From positions 310,001 through 374,000 of the forward strand of contig NW_027017958.1 of NCBI RefSeq assembly GCF_032854445.1: a stretch of DNA of 64,000 nucleotides, read 5' to 3'. Every line of letters begins with the position of its first letter. Positions within the stretch are counted from its first letter, which is position 1. Below the pieces are notes generated by a model. It ran no database searches. It saw only the letters and a program-made list of their open reading frames with translations, and had not been told where the DNA came from. Made by a program: the position numbers and the translations under genes. Positions 1-11,779 of the stretch are shown piece after piece. Source of the DNA: Liolophura sinensis. Lineage: Eukaryota; Mollusca; Polyplacophora; Chitonida; Chitonidae.

Positions 1-63
1 GTGAACATTGTAATCATTATAATAGCGTCAACGGTTACAAGATGAACATTGTAAAAGTTAAAA

Positions 64-227
64 TAGCGTGTTCAGATACAAAATGAACATTGAAATCATT
101 ATAATAGAATGTTCAGCGGCAAGATAAACATTGTAAAAGTTAAAATAGCGTGTTCAGATACAAAATGAACATTGAAATCATTATAATAGAATGTTCAGTG
201 GCAAGATAAACATTGTAATCATTATAA
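64..227 (+). repeat. 82-bp (two-monomer) tandem doublet
   Basis: The two-monomer segment starting TAGCGTGTTCAGATAC occurs at 64-145 and again from 146. The other units have it once before passing to the monomer with ATAAACATTGTAATC. The first copy has GTTCAGCGGC at 111-120, where the second and all sister units read GTTCAGTGGC. This is a small local duplication private to U0. Confidence 0.85.
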
Positions 228-819
228 TAGCATATTCAGTTACAAGATGAACATTATAATAACCTAATACCGTGTTCATTTACAAAATGAACATTAAAAT
301 TATTAAAATAGCACGTTCAGTGACAAAATGATCATTAAAATTATTATAATAGCATGCTCAGTTACAAGGTGAACATTGTAATCATTATAATAGCGTCAAC
401 GGTTACAAGATGAACATTGTAAAAGTTAAAATAGCATGTTCAGTTACGAAGTGAACATTATAATCATTATAATAGCATGCTCAGTTGCAAGATAAACATT
501 GTAATCATTATAATATCATTTTCAGTTACAAGATGAAAATTGTAATCGACATAATAGCATGTTTAGTTGCATGATGAACATTGTAATCATTGTAATAGCA
601 TGTTCAGTTACAAAGTAAACATTGTAATCATTATAATAGCCTTAACGGTTACAAAATCATCATTGTAATCAATATAATAGCATGCACAGTTACAAAATGA
701 ATATTGCAATCATTATATTAGCATATTTCATAACAAGATGAACATTGTAATCATTATTATAGCATATGTAGTTACAAGATGAACACTGTAATCATTATAA
801 AAACATCATCAGTTACAAG

Positions 820-3350
820 GTGGACATTGTAATCAGTGTAAAACCATGCTCAGTTGCAAAATGGACATTGTAATCATTACATTAGCATGTTCAGTTACAA
901 GATGAACATTGTAATCATTATAATATCATGCTCAGTTGCAAGATGAAGATTGTAATCGAGATAATAGCATGTTCAGTTACAAGATGAACATTGTAATCAT
1001 TGTAATAGCATGTTCAGTTACAAAGTGAACATTGTAATTAGTATACAAGCATGCTCAGTTGCAAAATGGACATTGTAATCATTACAATAGCATATTCAGT
1101 TACAAGATGAACATTGTAATCATTATAATAATGTGCTCCGTTACAAGGTGAACATTGGAATCATTACAATAGCGTGCTCAGTTACAAGATGATCATTGTA
1201 ATCATTAAAAAAACATGCCCAGTTACAAGATGAACATTGTAAAAGGTATAATATCATGTTCAGTTACGAAGTGAACATTGTAATCATTACAAAAGCATGC
1301 TCAGTTGCATGATAAACATTGTAATCATTAAAATATCATTTTCAGTTAAAAGATGAAGATTGTAATCGACATAATAGCATGTTCAGTTACAAGATAAACA
1401 TTGTAATCATTGTAATAGCATGTTCAGTTACAAAGTAAACATTGTAATTATTATATTAGCGTCAACTGTTACAAAATCATCATTGTAATCAATATAATAG
1501 TATGCTCAGTTACAAAATGAATATTGCAATTATTATATTAGCATATTTCATTACAAGATGAACATTGTAATCATTATTATAGCATATGTAGTTACAAGAT
1601 AAACATTGTAATCATTTTAAAAACATCATCAGTTACAAGGTGAACATTGTAATCAGTATAAAAGCATACTCAGTTGCAAAATGGACATTGTAATCATTAT
1701 AATCATATTCACTTACAAGATGAATATTGTAATCATTATAATAACATCATCAGTTACAAAATAAACATTGTATTCATTATATTAGCACGTTCAATTACAA
1801 GATGAACATTGTAATCATTATAAACAGCATGTTCAGTTGCAAGGTGAACATTGTAATCATTATAAAAACATGCTCAGTTACAAGATGAACATTGTAATCA
1901 TTATAATAGCATGTTCAGTTACAAGGTGGACATTGTAATCAGTATAAAAGCATGCTCAGTTGCAAAATGGACATTGTAATCATTACATTAGCATATTCAC
2001 TTAAAAGATGAACATTGTAATTATTATAATAACATCATCAGTTACAAAATGAACATTGTATTCATTATATTAGCACGTTAAACTACAAGATGAACATTGT
2101 AATCATTATAATATCATGCTCAGTTTCAAGATGAAGATTGTAATCGACATAATAGCATGTTCAGTTACAAGATGAACATTGTAATCATTGTAATAGCATG
2201 TTCAGTTACAAAGTGAACATTGTAATCCTTATAATTGCATGTTCAGTTACAAGATGAACATTGTAATCATTATAAAATCATCATCAGTTGCAAGGTGAAC
2301 ATTGTTATCAGTATACAAGCATGCTCAGTTGCAAAATGGACAGTGTAATCATTACAATAGCATATTCAGTTACATGATGAACATTGTAATCATTATAATA
2401 ATGTGCTCAGTTACAAGGTGAACATTGTAATCATTACAATAGAGTGCTCAGTTACAAGATGAACATTGTAATCATTATAAAAACATCATCAGTTACAAGG
2501 TGAACATTGTAATCAGTATAAAAGCATGCTCAGTTGCAAAATGGACATTGTAATCATTACATTAGCATATTCACTTACAAGATGAATATTGTAATCATTA
2601 TAATAACATCATCAGTTACAAAATAAACATTGTATTCATTATATTAGCACGTTCAATTACAAGATGAACATTGTAATCATTATAAAAGCATGTTTAGTTG
2701 CAAGGTGAACATTGTAATCATTATAAAAACATGCTCAGTTACAAGATTAACATTGAAGTCATTATAATAGCATGTTCAGTTACAAGGTGGACATTGTAAT
2801 CAGTATAAAAGCATGCTCAGTTGGAGAATGGACATTATAATTATTACATTAGCATATTCAGTTACAAGATGAATATTGTAATCATTATAATAACATCATC
2901 AGTTACAAAATGAACATTGTATTCATTATATTAGCACGTTCAATTACAAGATGATCATTGTAATCATTATAATATCATGCTCAGTTGCAAGATGAATATT
3001 GTAATCGACATAATAGCATGTTCAGTTACAAGATGAACATTGTAATCATTGTAATAGCATGTTCAGTTACAAAGTGAACATTGTAATCCTTATAATTGCA
3101 TGTTCAGTTACCAGATGAACATTGTAATCATTATAAAAACATCATCAGTTGCAAGGTGAACATTGTAATCAGTATACAAGCATGCTCAGTTGCAAAATGG
3201 ACATTGTAATCATTACAATAGCATATTCAGGTACAAGATGATGTTGTAATCATTATAATAATGTGCTCAGTTACAAGGTGAACATTGTAATCATTACAAT
3301 ATCGTGCTCAGTTACAATATGAACATTGTAATAATTTAATAGCGTGTTCA
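820..3350 (+). repeat. Nested 20-21-monomer modules inside the HOR
   Basis: The variant CAGTATAAAAGC (CAGTGTAAAACC in the first) followed by GTTGCAAAATGGAC recurs at 834, 1654 and 2514, offsets of 820 and 860 bp. The second and third modules contain a further copy 286-287 bp on (1940 and 2801). Each module passes through the same series: ATCATCAG, TTGTATTCATTATATTAGCA, ATCATGCTCAGTT, then the ATCGACATAAT monomers. The modules are diverged from each other but shared by all units, so they predate the HOR amplification. Confidence 0.8.
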
Positions 3351-4084
3351 GTTACAAAATGAACATTGAAACCATTATAAGAGAATGTTCAGTGCCAAGA
3401 TAAACATTGCAATCATTATACTAGCATATTCAGTTACAAGATGAACATTATAATAACCTAATACTGTGTTCAGTTACAAAATGAACATTAAAATTGTGAT
3501 AATAGCACGTTCAGTGACAAGGTGAACATTTAAATCATTTTAATAGCATGCTCAGTTACAAGGTGAACATTGTAATCATTATAATAGCGTCAACTGTTAC
3601 AAAATCATCATTGTAATCAATATAATAGCATGCCTAGTTACAAAATGAATATTGCAATTATTATATTAGCATATTTCATTACAAGATGAACATTGTAATC
3701 ATTATTATAGCATATGTAGTTATAAGATGAGCATTGTAATCAGTATAAAAGCATGTTCTGTTGCAAAATGAACATTGTAATCATTATTTTAGCATGTTCA
3801 GTTACAAGATGAACATTGTAATCATAATAACAGCATGGTCAGTTACAAGATGAACACTGTAATCATTGTAATAGCATGCTCAGTTACAAGATGAACATTG
3901 TAATCAGTATTATAGCATATTCGGTTACAGGATGAACATTGCAATAACCTAATACCGTGTTCAGTTACAAAATGAACATTAAAACTATTATAATATCACT
4001 TTCAGTGACATGGTGAACATTGTAATCATTATAATAGCATGTTCAGTTACGAGGTGATTATTGTAATTACTAGAATAGCACGTT

Positions 4085-4125
4085 CAGTTACAAGACACCC
4101 TTTGTAATTATTATAATAGCATCTT
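4085..4125 (+). repeat. Second once-per-HOR divergent monomer (ACACCCT variant)
   Basis: In this monomer the usual TGAACAT after CAGTTACAAGA is replaced by CACCCTT, destroying the right arm of the monomer dyad. It lies 543 bp before the marker core in every unit that keeps this stretch: 4085, 11206, 18041, 27865, 37853, 48945, 55780 and 62615. It is missing only from U3, where the 1,309-bp deletion removed it. The next distinctive monomer, about 80 bp on, contains GAAACGTGAGGATTG and is also once per unit. Both are useful position markers; no function is evident. Confidence 0.85.
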
Positions 4126-4627
4126 CAGTTACAAGATAAACATTGTAATCATTATATTAGCACGATTAGTTGAAACGTGAGGATTGTAATTGATATAATA
4201 GCATGTTCAGTTACAAGATAAATATTTTAGTTATTGTAATGGCATGTTCATTTACAAGGTGAACATTGTAATCATTATAATAACATGTTTACTTACAAGA
4301 TGATCATTGTAATCATCATATTAGGACGTTCAGTTACAAGATGAACATTGTAATTATTATAAAAGCATGTTCACTTACTAAATGAACATTGTAATTATTA
4401 TAATATCATGCTTAGTTACAAGATGAACATTGTTATCAGTATAATAGCATGTTCAGTAACAACATAAACATTGTAATCATTATAATAGCATGCTCAATTA
4501 CAAGATGAACATTGTAATCAGTATAATAGCATGCTCAGTTACAAAATTAACAATGTAATCATTATACTAGTATGCTCAGTTACAAGATGAACATTGTAAT
4601 CATTATAATAACATGTTCAGTTACCAG

Positions 4628-4658
4628 AGAGAACGACGTTAAGACCCAAGCACTCACT
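4628..4658 (+). other. Once-per-HOR marker core (31 bp, non-satellite), U1
   Basis: The monomer at 4618-4658 begins with normal satellite sequence (CAGTTACCAG) and then has a 31-bp core unrelated to the consensus. The core contains AACGACGTTAAGACCC and ends GCACTCACT. Satellite resumes with the same CAGTTACCAG exactly 41 bp after the first, so the phase is unbroken. The core has 15 G/C in 31, against 11 in 41 for the consensus monomer, and contains two CpG. All nine copies in the window appear identical although flanking monomers vary. It could be a protein-binding element, an ancient captured fragment or simply a divergent monomer carried along. I recognise no known motif in it. Confidence 0.9.
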
Positions 4659-4899
4659 CAGTTACCAGATGAACATTGTAATCATTATATTAGGATGTTC
4701 AGTTACAAGATGAACATTGTAATCAATATAATAGCATATTCAGTTACAAAGTGAACATTGTAATCGACATAATAGCATGTTTAGTTACAAAATGAACATT
4801 GTAATCATTATACTAGTATGCCCAGTTACAAGATGAACATTGTTATCAGTATAATGGCATGTTCAGTTACAACATGAACATTGTAATCATTATAATAGC

Positions 4900-4927
4900 A
4901 TGTTCAGTTACAAGATGAACATTGTAA
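4900..4927 (+). repeat. Representative monomer dyads: two overlapping inverted repeats
   Basis: ATGTTCA (4900-4906) and TGAACAT (4916-4922) are perfect reverse complements separated by nine bases. Overlapping them, TTACAA (4908-4913) and TTGTAA (4922-4927) are perfect reverse complements separated by eight. The two hairpins use shared bases and cannot form together. The same arrangement is present wherever a monomer follows GCATGTT; monomers following GCATGCT keep the second dyad but weaken the first. The AT-rich part of the monomer also contains the 8-bp palindrome ATTATAAT. Seen directly; a role in protein binding or cruciform formation is inference. Confidence 0.8.
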
Positions 4928-5139
4928 TCAGTATAATAGCATGCTCAGTTACAAAATTAATATTGTAATCATTATAATAGCGTCAACGGTTACAAAATCA
5001 TCATTGTAATCAATATAATAGCATGCTCAGTTACAAAATTAATATTGCAGTTACTATATTAGCATATTTCATTACAAGATGAACATTGTAATCAGTATTA
5101 TAGCATATGTAGTTACAAGATGAACATTGTAATCATTAT

Positions 5140-6660
5140 AAAAACATCATCAGTGACAAGGTGAACATTGTAATCAGTATAAAAGCATTGTCAGTTGCAA
5201 AATGGACATTGTAATCATTACATTAGCATATTAACTTACAAGATGAATATTGTAATCATTATAATAACATCATCAGTTACAAACAAACATTGTATTCATT
5301 ATATTAGCACGTTCAATTACAAGATGAACATTGTAATCATTATAAAAGCATGTTCAGTTACAAGGTGAACATTGTATTCATTATAAAAACATGCTCAGTT
5401 ACTAGATGAACATTTAAATCATTATAATAGCATGTTCAGTTACAAGGTGGACATTTTAATCAGTATAAAAGCATGCTCAGTTGCAAAATGGACATTGTAA
5501 TCATTACATTAGCATATTCAGTTACAAGATGAATATTGTAACATTATAATAACATCATCAGTTACAAAATGAACATTGTATTCATTATATTAGCACGTTC
5601 AATTACAAGATGAACATTGTAATCATTATAATATCATGCTCAGTTGCAAGATGAAGATTGTAATCGACATAATAGCATGTTCAGTTACAAGATGAACATT
5701 GTAATCATTGTAATAGCATGTTCAGTTACAAAGTGAACATTGTAATCGACATAATAGCATGTTTAGTTACAAGATGAACATTGTAATCATTGTAATAGCA
5801 TGTTCAGTTACAAAGTGAACATTGTAATCGACATAATAGCATGTTCAGTTACAAGATGAACATTGTAATCATTATAAAAACATCATCAGTTGCAAGGTGA
5901 ACATTGTAATTAGAATACAAGCATGCTCAGTTGCAAAATGGACATTGTAATCATTACAATAGCATATTTAGGTACAAGATGAACATTGTAATCATTATAA
6001 TAATGTGCTCAGTTACAAGGTGAACATTGTAATCATTACAATAGGGTGCTCAGTTACAATATGAACATTGTAATCATTATAATAGCATGTTCAGTTACAG
6101 GATGAACATTGTAATAATTTAATAGCGTGTTCAGTTACAAAATGAACATTGAAACCATTATAAGAGAATGTTCAGTGCCAAGATAAACATTGCAATCATT
6201 ATAATAGCATATTCAGTTACAAGATGAACATTATAATAACCTAATACTGTGTTCAGTTACAAAATGAACATTAAAATTGTTATAATAGCACGTTCAGTGA
6301 CAAGGTGAACATTTAAATCATTATAATAGCATGCTCAGTTACAAGGTGAACATTGTAATCATTATAATAGCGTCAACTGTTACAAAATCATCATTATAAT
6401 CAATATAATAGCATGCCTAGTTGCAAAATGAATATTGCAATCATTATATTAGCATATTTCATTACAAGATGAACATTGTAATCATTATTATAGCATATGT
6501 AGTTATAAGATGAGCATTGTAATCAGTATAAAAGCATGTTCTGTTGCAAAATGAACATTGTAATCATTATTTTAGCATGTTCAGTTACAAGATGAACATT
6601 GTAATCATAATAACAGCATGGTCAGTTACAAGATGAACACTGTAATCATTGTAATAGCAT
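5140..6660 (+). repeat. Diverged second copy of the block at 2480-3875
   Basis: This stretch of U1 repeats the order of monomers at about 2480-3875 of U0. CAGTATAAAAGC at 5175 and 5461 matches 2514 and 2801, an offset of about 2,660 bp. GAGAATGTT at 6164 matches 3381 and CATAATAAC at 6606 matches 3823, an offset of 2,783 bp. The change in offset comes from three extra monomers around 5740-5860, where the ATCGACATAATAGCATG monomer and its neighbour are doubled. Homology ends after about 6,655. The canonical HOR therefore contains two old copies of a roughly 1.4-kb block. Confidence 0.8.
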
Positions 6661-6694
6661 GTTCAGTTACTAGATTACCATTGTAATAATTTAA

Positions 6695-7552
6695 TAGCGT
6701 GTTCAGTTACAAAATGAACATTGAAATCATTATAATAGAATGTTCATTGGCAAGATGAACATTGTAATCATTATAATAGCATATTCAGTTACAAGATGAA
6801 CATTATAATAACCTAATACCGTGTTCATTTACAAAATGAACATTAAAATTATAAAAATAGCACGTTCAGTGACAAAATGATCATTAAAATTATTATAATA
6901 GCATGCTCAGTTACAAGGTGAACATTGTAATCATTATAATAGCGTCAACGGTTACAAGATGAACATTGTAAAAGTTAAAATAGCGTGTTCAGATACAAAA
7001 TGAACATTGAAATCATTATAATAGAATGTTCAGTGGCAAGATAAACATTGTAATCATTATAATAGCATATTCAGTTACAAGATGAACATTATAATAACCT
7101 AATACCGTGTTCATTTACAAAATGAACATTGAAATTATTAAAATAGCACGTTCAGTGACAAAATGATCATTAAAATTATTATAATAGCATGCTCAGTTAC
7201 AAGGTGAACATTGTAATCATTATAATAGCGTCAACGGTTACAAGATGAACATTGTAAAAGTTAAAATAGCGTGTTCAGATACAAAATGAACATTGAAATC
7301 ATTATAATAGAATGTTCAGTGGCAAGATAAACATTGTAATCATTATAATAGCATATTCAGTTACAAGATGAACATTATAATAACCTAATACCGTGTTCAT
7401 TTACAAAATGAACATTGAAATTATTAAAATAGCACGTTCAGTGACAAAATGATCATTAAAATTATTATAATAGCATGCTCAGTTACAAGGTGAACATTGT
7501 AATCATTATAATAGCGTCAACGGTTACAAGATGAACATTGTAAAAGTTAAAA
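6695..7552 (+). repeat. Three tandem seven-monomer (286-bp) blocks in U1
   Basis: Blocks begin with TAGCGTGTTCAG at 6695, 6981 and 7267, exactly 286 bp apart. The first is somewhat diverged (CAGTTAC for CAGATAC and a GTTCATTGGC variant); the second and third are nearly alike. Canonical units (U2, U7, U8) have only two blocks, so the third is the 286-bp gain of U1. This is direct evidence for a seven-monomer slippage or exchange unit. Confidence 0.88.
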
Positions 7553-10500
7553 TAGCATGTTCAGTTACGAAGTGAACATTATAATCATTATAATAGCATG
7601 CTCAGTTGCAAGATAAACATTGTAATCATTATAATATCATTTTCAGTTACAAGATGAAAATTGTAATCGACATAATAGCATGTTTAGTTGCATGATGAAC
7701 ATTGTAATCATTGTAATAGCATGTTCAGTTACAAAGTAAACATTGTAATCATTATAATAGCCTTAACGGTTACAAAATCATCATTGTAATCAATATAATA
7801 GCATGCACAGTTACAAAATGAATATTGCAATCATTATATTAGCATATTTCATAACAAGATGAACATTGTAATCATTATTATAGCATATGTAGTTACAAGA
7901 TGAACACTGTAATCATTATAAAAACATCATCAGTTACAAGGTGGACATTGTAATCAGTGTAAAACCATGCTCAGTTGCAAAATGGACATTGTAATCATTA
8001 CATTAGCATGTTCAGTTACAAGATGAACATTGTAATCATTATAATATCATGCTCAGTTGCAAGATGAAGATTGTAATCGAGATAATAGCATGTTCAGTTA
8101 CAAGATGAACATTGTAATCATTGTAATAGCATGTTCAGTTACAAAGTGAACATTGTAATTAGTATACAAGCATGCTCAGTTGCAAAATGGACATTGTAAT
8201 CATTACAATAGCATATTCAGTTACAAGATGAACATTGTAATCATTATAATAATGTGCTCCGTTACAAGGTGAACATTGGAATCATTACAATAGCGTGCTC
8301 AGTTACAAGATGATCATTGTAATCATTAAAAAAACATGCCCAGTTACAAGATGAACATTGTAAAAGGTATAATATCATGTTCAGTTACGAAGTGAACATT
8401 GTAATCATTACAAAAGCATGCTCAGTTGCATGATAAACATTGTAATCATTAAAATATCATTTTCAGTTAAAAGATGAAGATTGTAATCGACATAATAGCA
8501 TGTTCAGTTACAAGATAAACATTGTAATCATTGTAATAGCATGTTCAGTTACAAAGTAAACATTGTAATTATTATATTAGCGTCAACTGTTACAAAATCA
8601 TCATTGTAATCAATATAATAGTATGCTCAGTTACAAAATGAATATTGCAATTATTATATTAGCATATTTCATTACAAGATGAACATTGTAATCATTATTA
8701 TAGCATATGTAGTTACAAGATAAACATTGTAATCATTTTAAAAACATCATCAGTTACAAGTTGAACATTGTAATCAGTATAAAAGCATACTCAGTTGCAA
8801 AATGGACATTGTAATCATTATAATCATATTCACTTACAAGATGAATATTGTAATCATTATAATAACATCATCAGTTACAAAATAAACATTGTATTCATTA
8901 TATTAGCACGTTCAATTACAAGATGAACATTGTAATCATTATAAACAGCATGTTCAGTTGCAAGGTGAACATTGTAATCATTATAAAAACATGCTCAGTT
9001 ACAAGATGAACATTGTAATCATTATAATAGCATGTTCAGTTACAAGGTGGACATTGTAATCAGTATAAAAGCATGCTCAGTTGCAAAATGGACATTGTAA
9101 TCATTACATTAGCATATTCACTTACAAGATGAACATTGTAATTATTATAATAACATCATCAGTTACAAAATGAACATTGTATTCATTATATTAGCACGTT
9201 AAACTACAAGATGAACATTGTAATCATTATAATATCATGCTCAGTTTCAAGATGAAGATTGTAATCGACATAATAGCATGTTCAGTTACAAGATGAACAT
9301 TGTAATCATTGTAATAGCATGTTCAGTTACAAAGTGAACATTGTAATCCTTATAATTGCATGTTCAGTTACAAGATGAACATTGTAATCATTATAAAAAC
9401 ATCATCAGTTGCAAGGTGAACATTGTTATCAGTATACAAGCATGCTCAGTTGCAAAATGGACAGTGTAATCATTACAATAGCATAGTCAGTTACATGATG
9501 AACATTGTAATCATTATAATAATGTGCTCAGTTACAAGGTGAACATTGTAATCATTACAAAAGAGTGCTCAGTTACAAGATGAACATTGTAATCATTATA
9601 AAAACATCATCAGTTACAAGGTGAACATTGTAATCAGTATAAAAGCATGCTCAGTTGCAAAATGGACATTGTAATCATTACATTAGCATATTCACTTACA
9701 AGATGAATATTGTAATCATTATAATAACATCATCAGTTACAAAATAAACATTGTATTCATTATATTAGCACGTTCAATTACAAGATGAACATTGTAATCA
9801 TTATAAAAGCATGTTTAGTTGCAAGGTGAACATTGTAATCATTATAAAAACATGCTCAGTTACAAGATTAACATTGAAGTCATTATAATAGCATGTTCAG
9901 TTACAAGGTGGACATTGTAATCAGTATAAAAGCATGCTCAGTTGGAGAATGGACATTATAATTATTACATTAGCATATTCAGTTACAAGATGAATATTGT
10001 AATCATTATAATAACATCATCAGTTACAAAATGAACATTGTATTCATTATATTAGCACGTTCAATTACAAGATGATCATTGTAATCATTATAATATCATG
10101 CTCAGTTGCAAGATGAATATTGTAATCGACATAATAGCATGTTCAGTTACAAGATGAACATTGTAATCATTGTAATAGCATGTTCAGTTACAAAGTGAAC
10201 ATTGTAATCCTTATAATTGCATGTTCAGTTACCAGATGAACATTGTAATCATTATAAAAACATCATCAGTTGCAAGGTGAACATTGTAATCAGTATACAA
10301 GCATGCTCAGTTGCAAAATGGACATTGTAATCATTACAATAGCATATTCAGGTACAAGATGATGTTGTAATCATTATAATAATGTGCTCAGTTACAAGGT
10401 GAACATTGTAATCATTACAATATCGTGCTCAGTTACAATATGAACATTGTAATAATTTAATAGCGTGTTCAGTTACAAAATGAACATTGAAACCATTATA

Positions 10501-11748
10501 AGAGAATGTTCAGTGCCAAGATAAACATTGCAATCATTATAATAGCATATTCAGTTACAAGATGAACATTATAATAACCTAATACTGTGTTCAGTTACAA
10601 AATGAACATTAAAATTGTGATAATAGCACGTTCAGTGACAAGGTGAACATTTAAATCATTATAATAGCATGCTCAGTTACAAGGTGAACATTGTAATCAT
10701 TATAATAGCGTCAACTGTTTCAAAATCATCAATGTAATCAATATAATAGCATGCCTAGTTACAAAATGAATATTGCAATTATTATATTAGCATATTTCAT
10801 TACAAGATGAACATTGTAATCATTATTATAGCATATGTAGTTATAAGATGAGCATTGTAATCAGTATAAAAGCATGTTCTGTTGCAAAATGAACATTGTA
10901 ATCATTATTTTAGCATGTTCAGTTACAAGATGAACATTGTAATCATAATAACAGCATGGTCAGTTACAAGATGAACACTGTAATCATTGTAATAGCATGC
11001 TCAGTTACAAGATGAACATTGTAATCAGTATTATAGCATATTCGGTTACAGGATGAACATTGCAATAACCTAATACCGTGTTCAGTTACAAAATGAACAT
11101 TAAAACTATTATAATATCACTTTCAGTGACATGGTGAACACTGTAATCATTATAATAGCATGTTCAGTTACGAGGTGAGTATTGTAATTACTAGAATAGC
11201 ACGTTCAGTTACAAGACACCCTTTGTAATTATTATAATAGCATCTTCAGTTACAAGATAAACATTGTAATCATTATATTAGCACGTTTAGTTGAAACGTG
11301 AGGATTGTAATTGATATAATAGCATGTTCAGTTACAAGATAAATATTTTAGTTATTGTAATGGCATGTTCATTTACAAGGTGAACATTGTAATCATTATA
11401 ATAACATGTTTACTTACAAGATGATCATTGTAATCATCATATTAGGACGTTCAGTTACAAGATGAACATTGTAATTATTATAAAAGCATGTTCACTTACT
11501 AAATGAACATTGTAATTATTATAATATCATGCTTAGTTACAAGATGAACATTGTTATCAGTATAATAGCATGTTCAGTAACAACATAAACATTGTAATCA
11601 TTATAATAGCATGCTCAATTACAAGATGAACATTGTAATCAGTATATTAGCATGCTCAGTTACAAAATTAACAATGTAATCATTATACTAGTATGCTCAG
11701 TTACAAGATGAACATTGTAATCATTATAATAACATGTTCAGTTACCAG

Positions 11749-11779
11749 AGAGAACGACGTTAAGACCCAAGCACTCACT
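11749..11779 (+). other. Once-per-HOR marker core, U2
   Basis: Identical 31-bp core to the one at 4628, between two CAGTTACCAG decamers 41 bp apart. It follows U1, 7,121 bp after the previous core. Confidence 0.9.

Larger units (their letters stand above)
1..4627 (+). repeat. HOR unit U0, 3'-part (left end outside window)
   Basis: This is the last 4,627 bp of a higher-order repeat copy, ending just before the first marker core. It follows the canonical order but starts with an 82-bp local doublet (64-227). It shares several rare variants with U7, far away: CACTTAAAAG near 1990, AAAATCATCATC near 2275, CATTTTAATAGC near 3536 and CACGATTAG near 4161. Apart from U7, the other copies I compared read CACTTACAAG, AAAACATCATC, CATTATAATAGC and CACGTTTAG. 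U0 is therefore a closer relative of U7 than of its neighbour U1. Confidence 0.93.
4628..11748 (+). repeat. HOR unit U1, 7,121 bp (canonical +286)
   Basis: A full HOR copy from marker core to marker core. It is 286 bp longer than the canonical unit because a seven-monomer block is present once more (6981-7266 and 7267-7552). It carries variants seen again in U2 and U8: AGCATAGTCAG near 9481, AAAGAGTGCTC near 9560, and TGTTTCAAAATC with CAATGTAATC near 10717. One private change is CAAGTTGAAC near 8759, where sister copies read CAAGGTGAAC. Confidence 0.95.

Noticed and set aside
4618-4668. Insertion of a small mobile element flanked by target-site duplication (CAGTTACCAG on both sides of the marker core)
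   Set aside because: The two decamers are 41 bp apart and are each the normal start of a monomer, so they are array phase and not a target duplication. The 31-bp core has no terminal inverted repeats.
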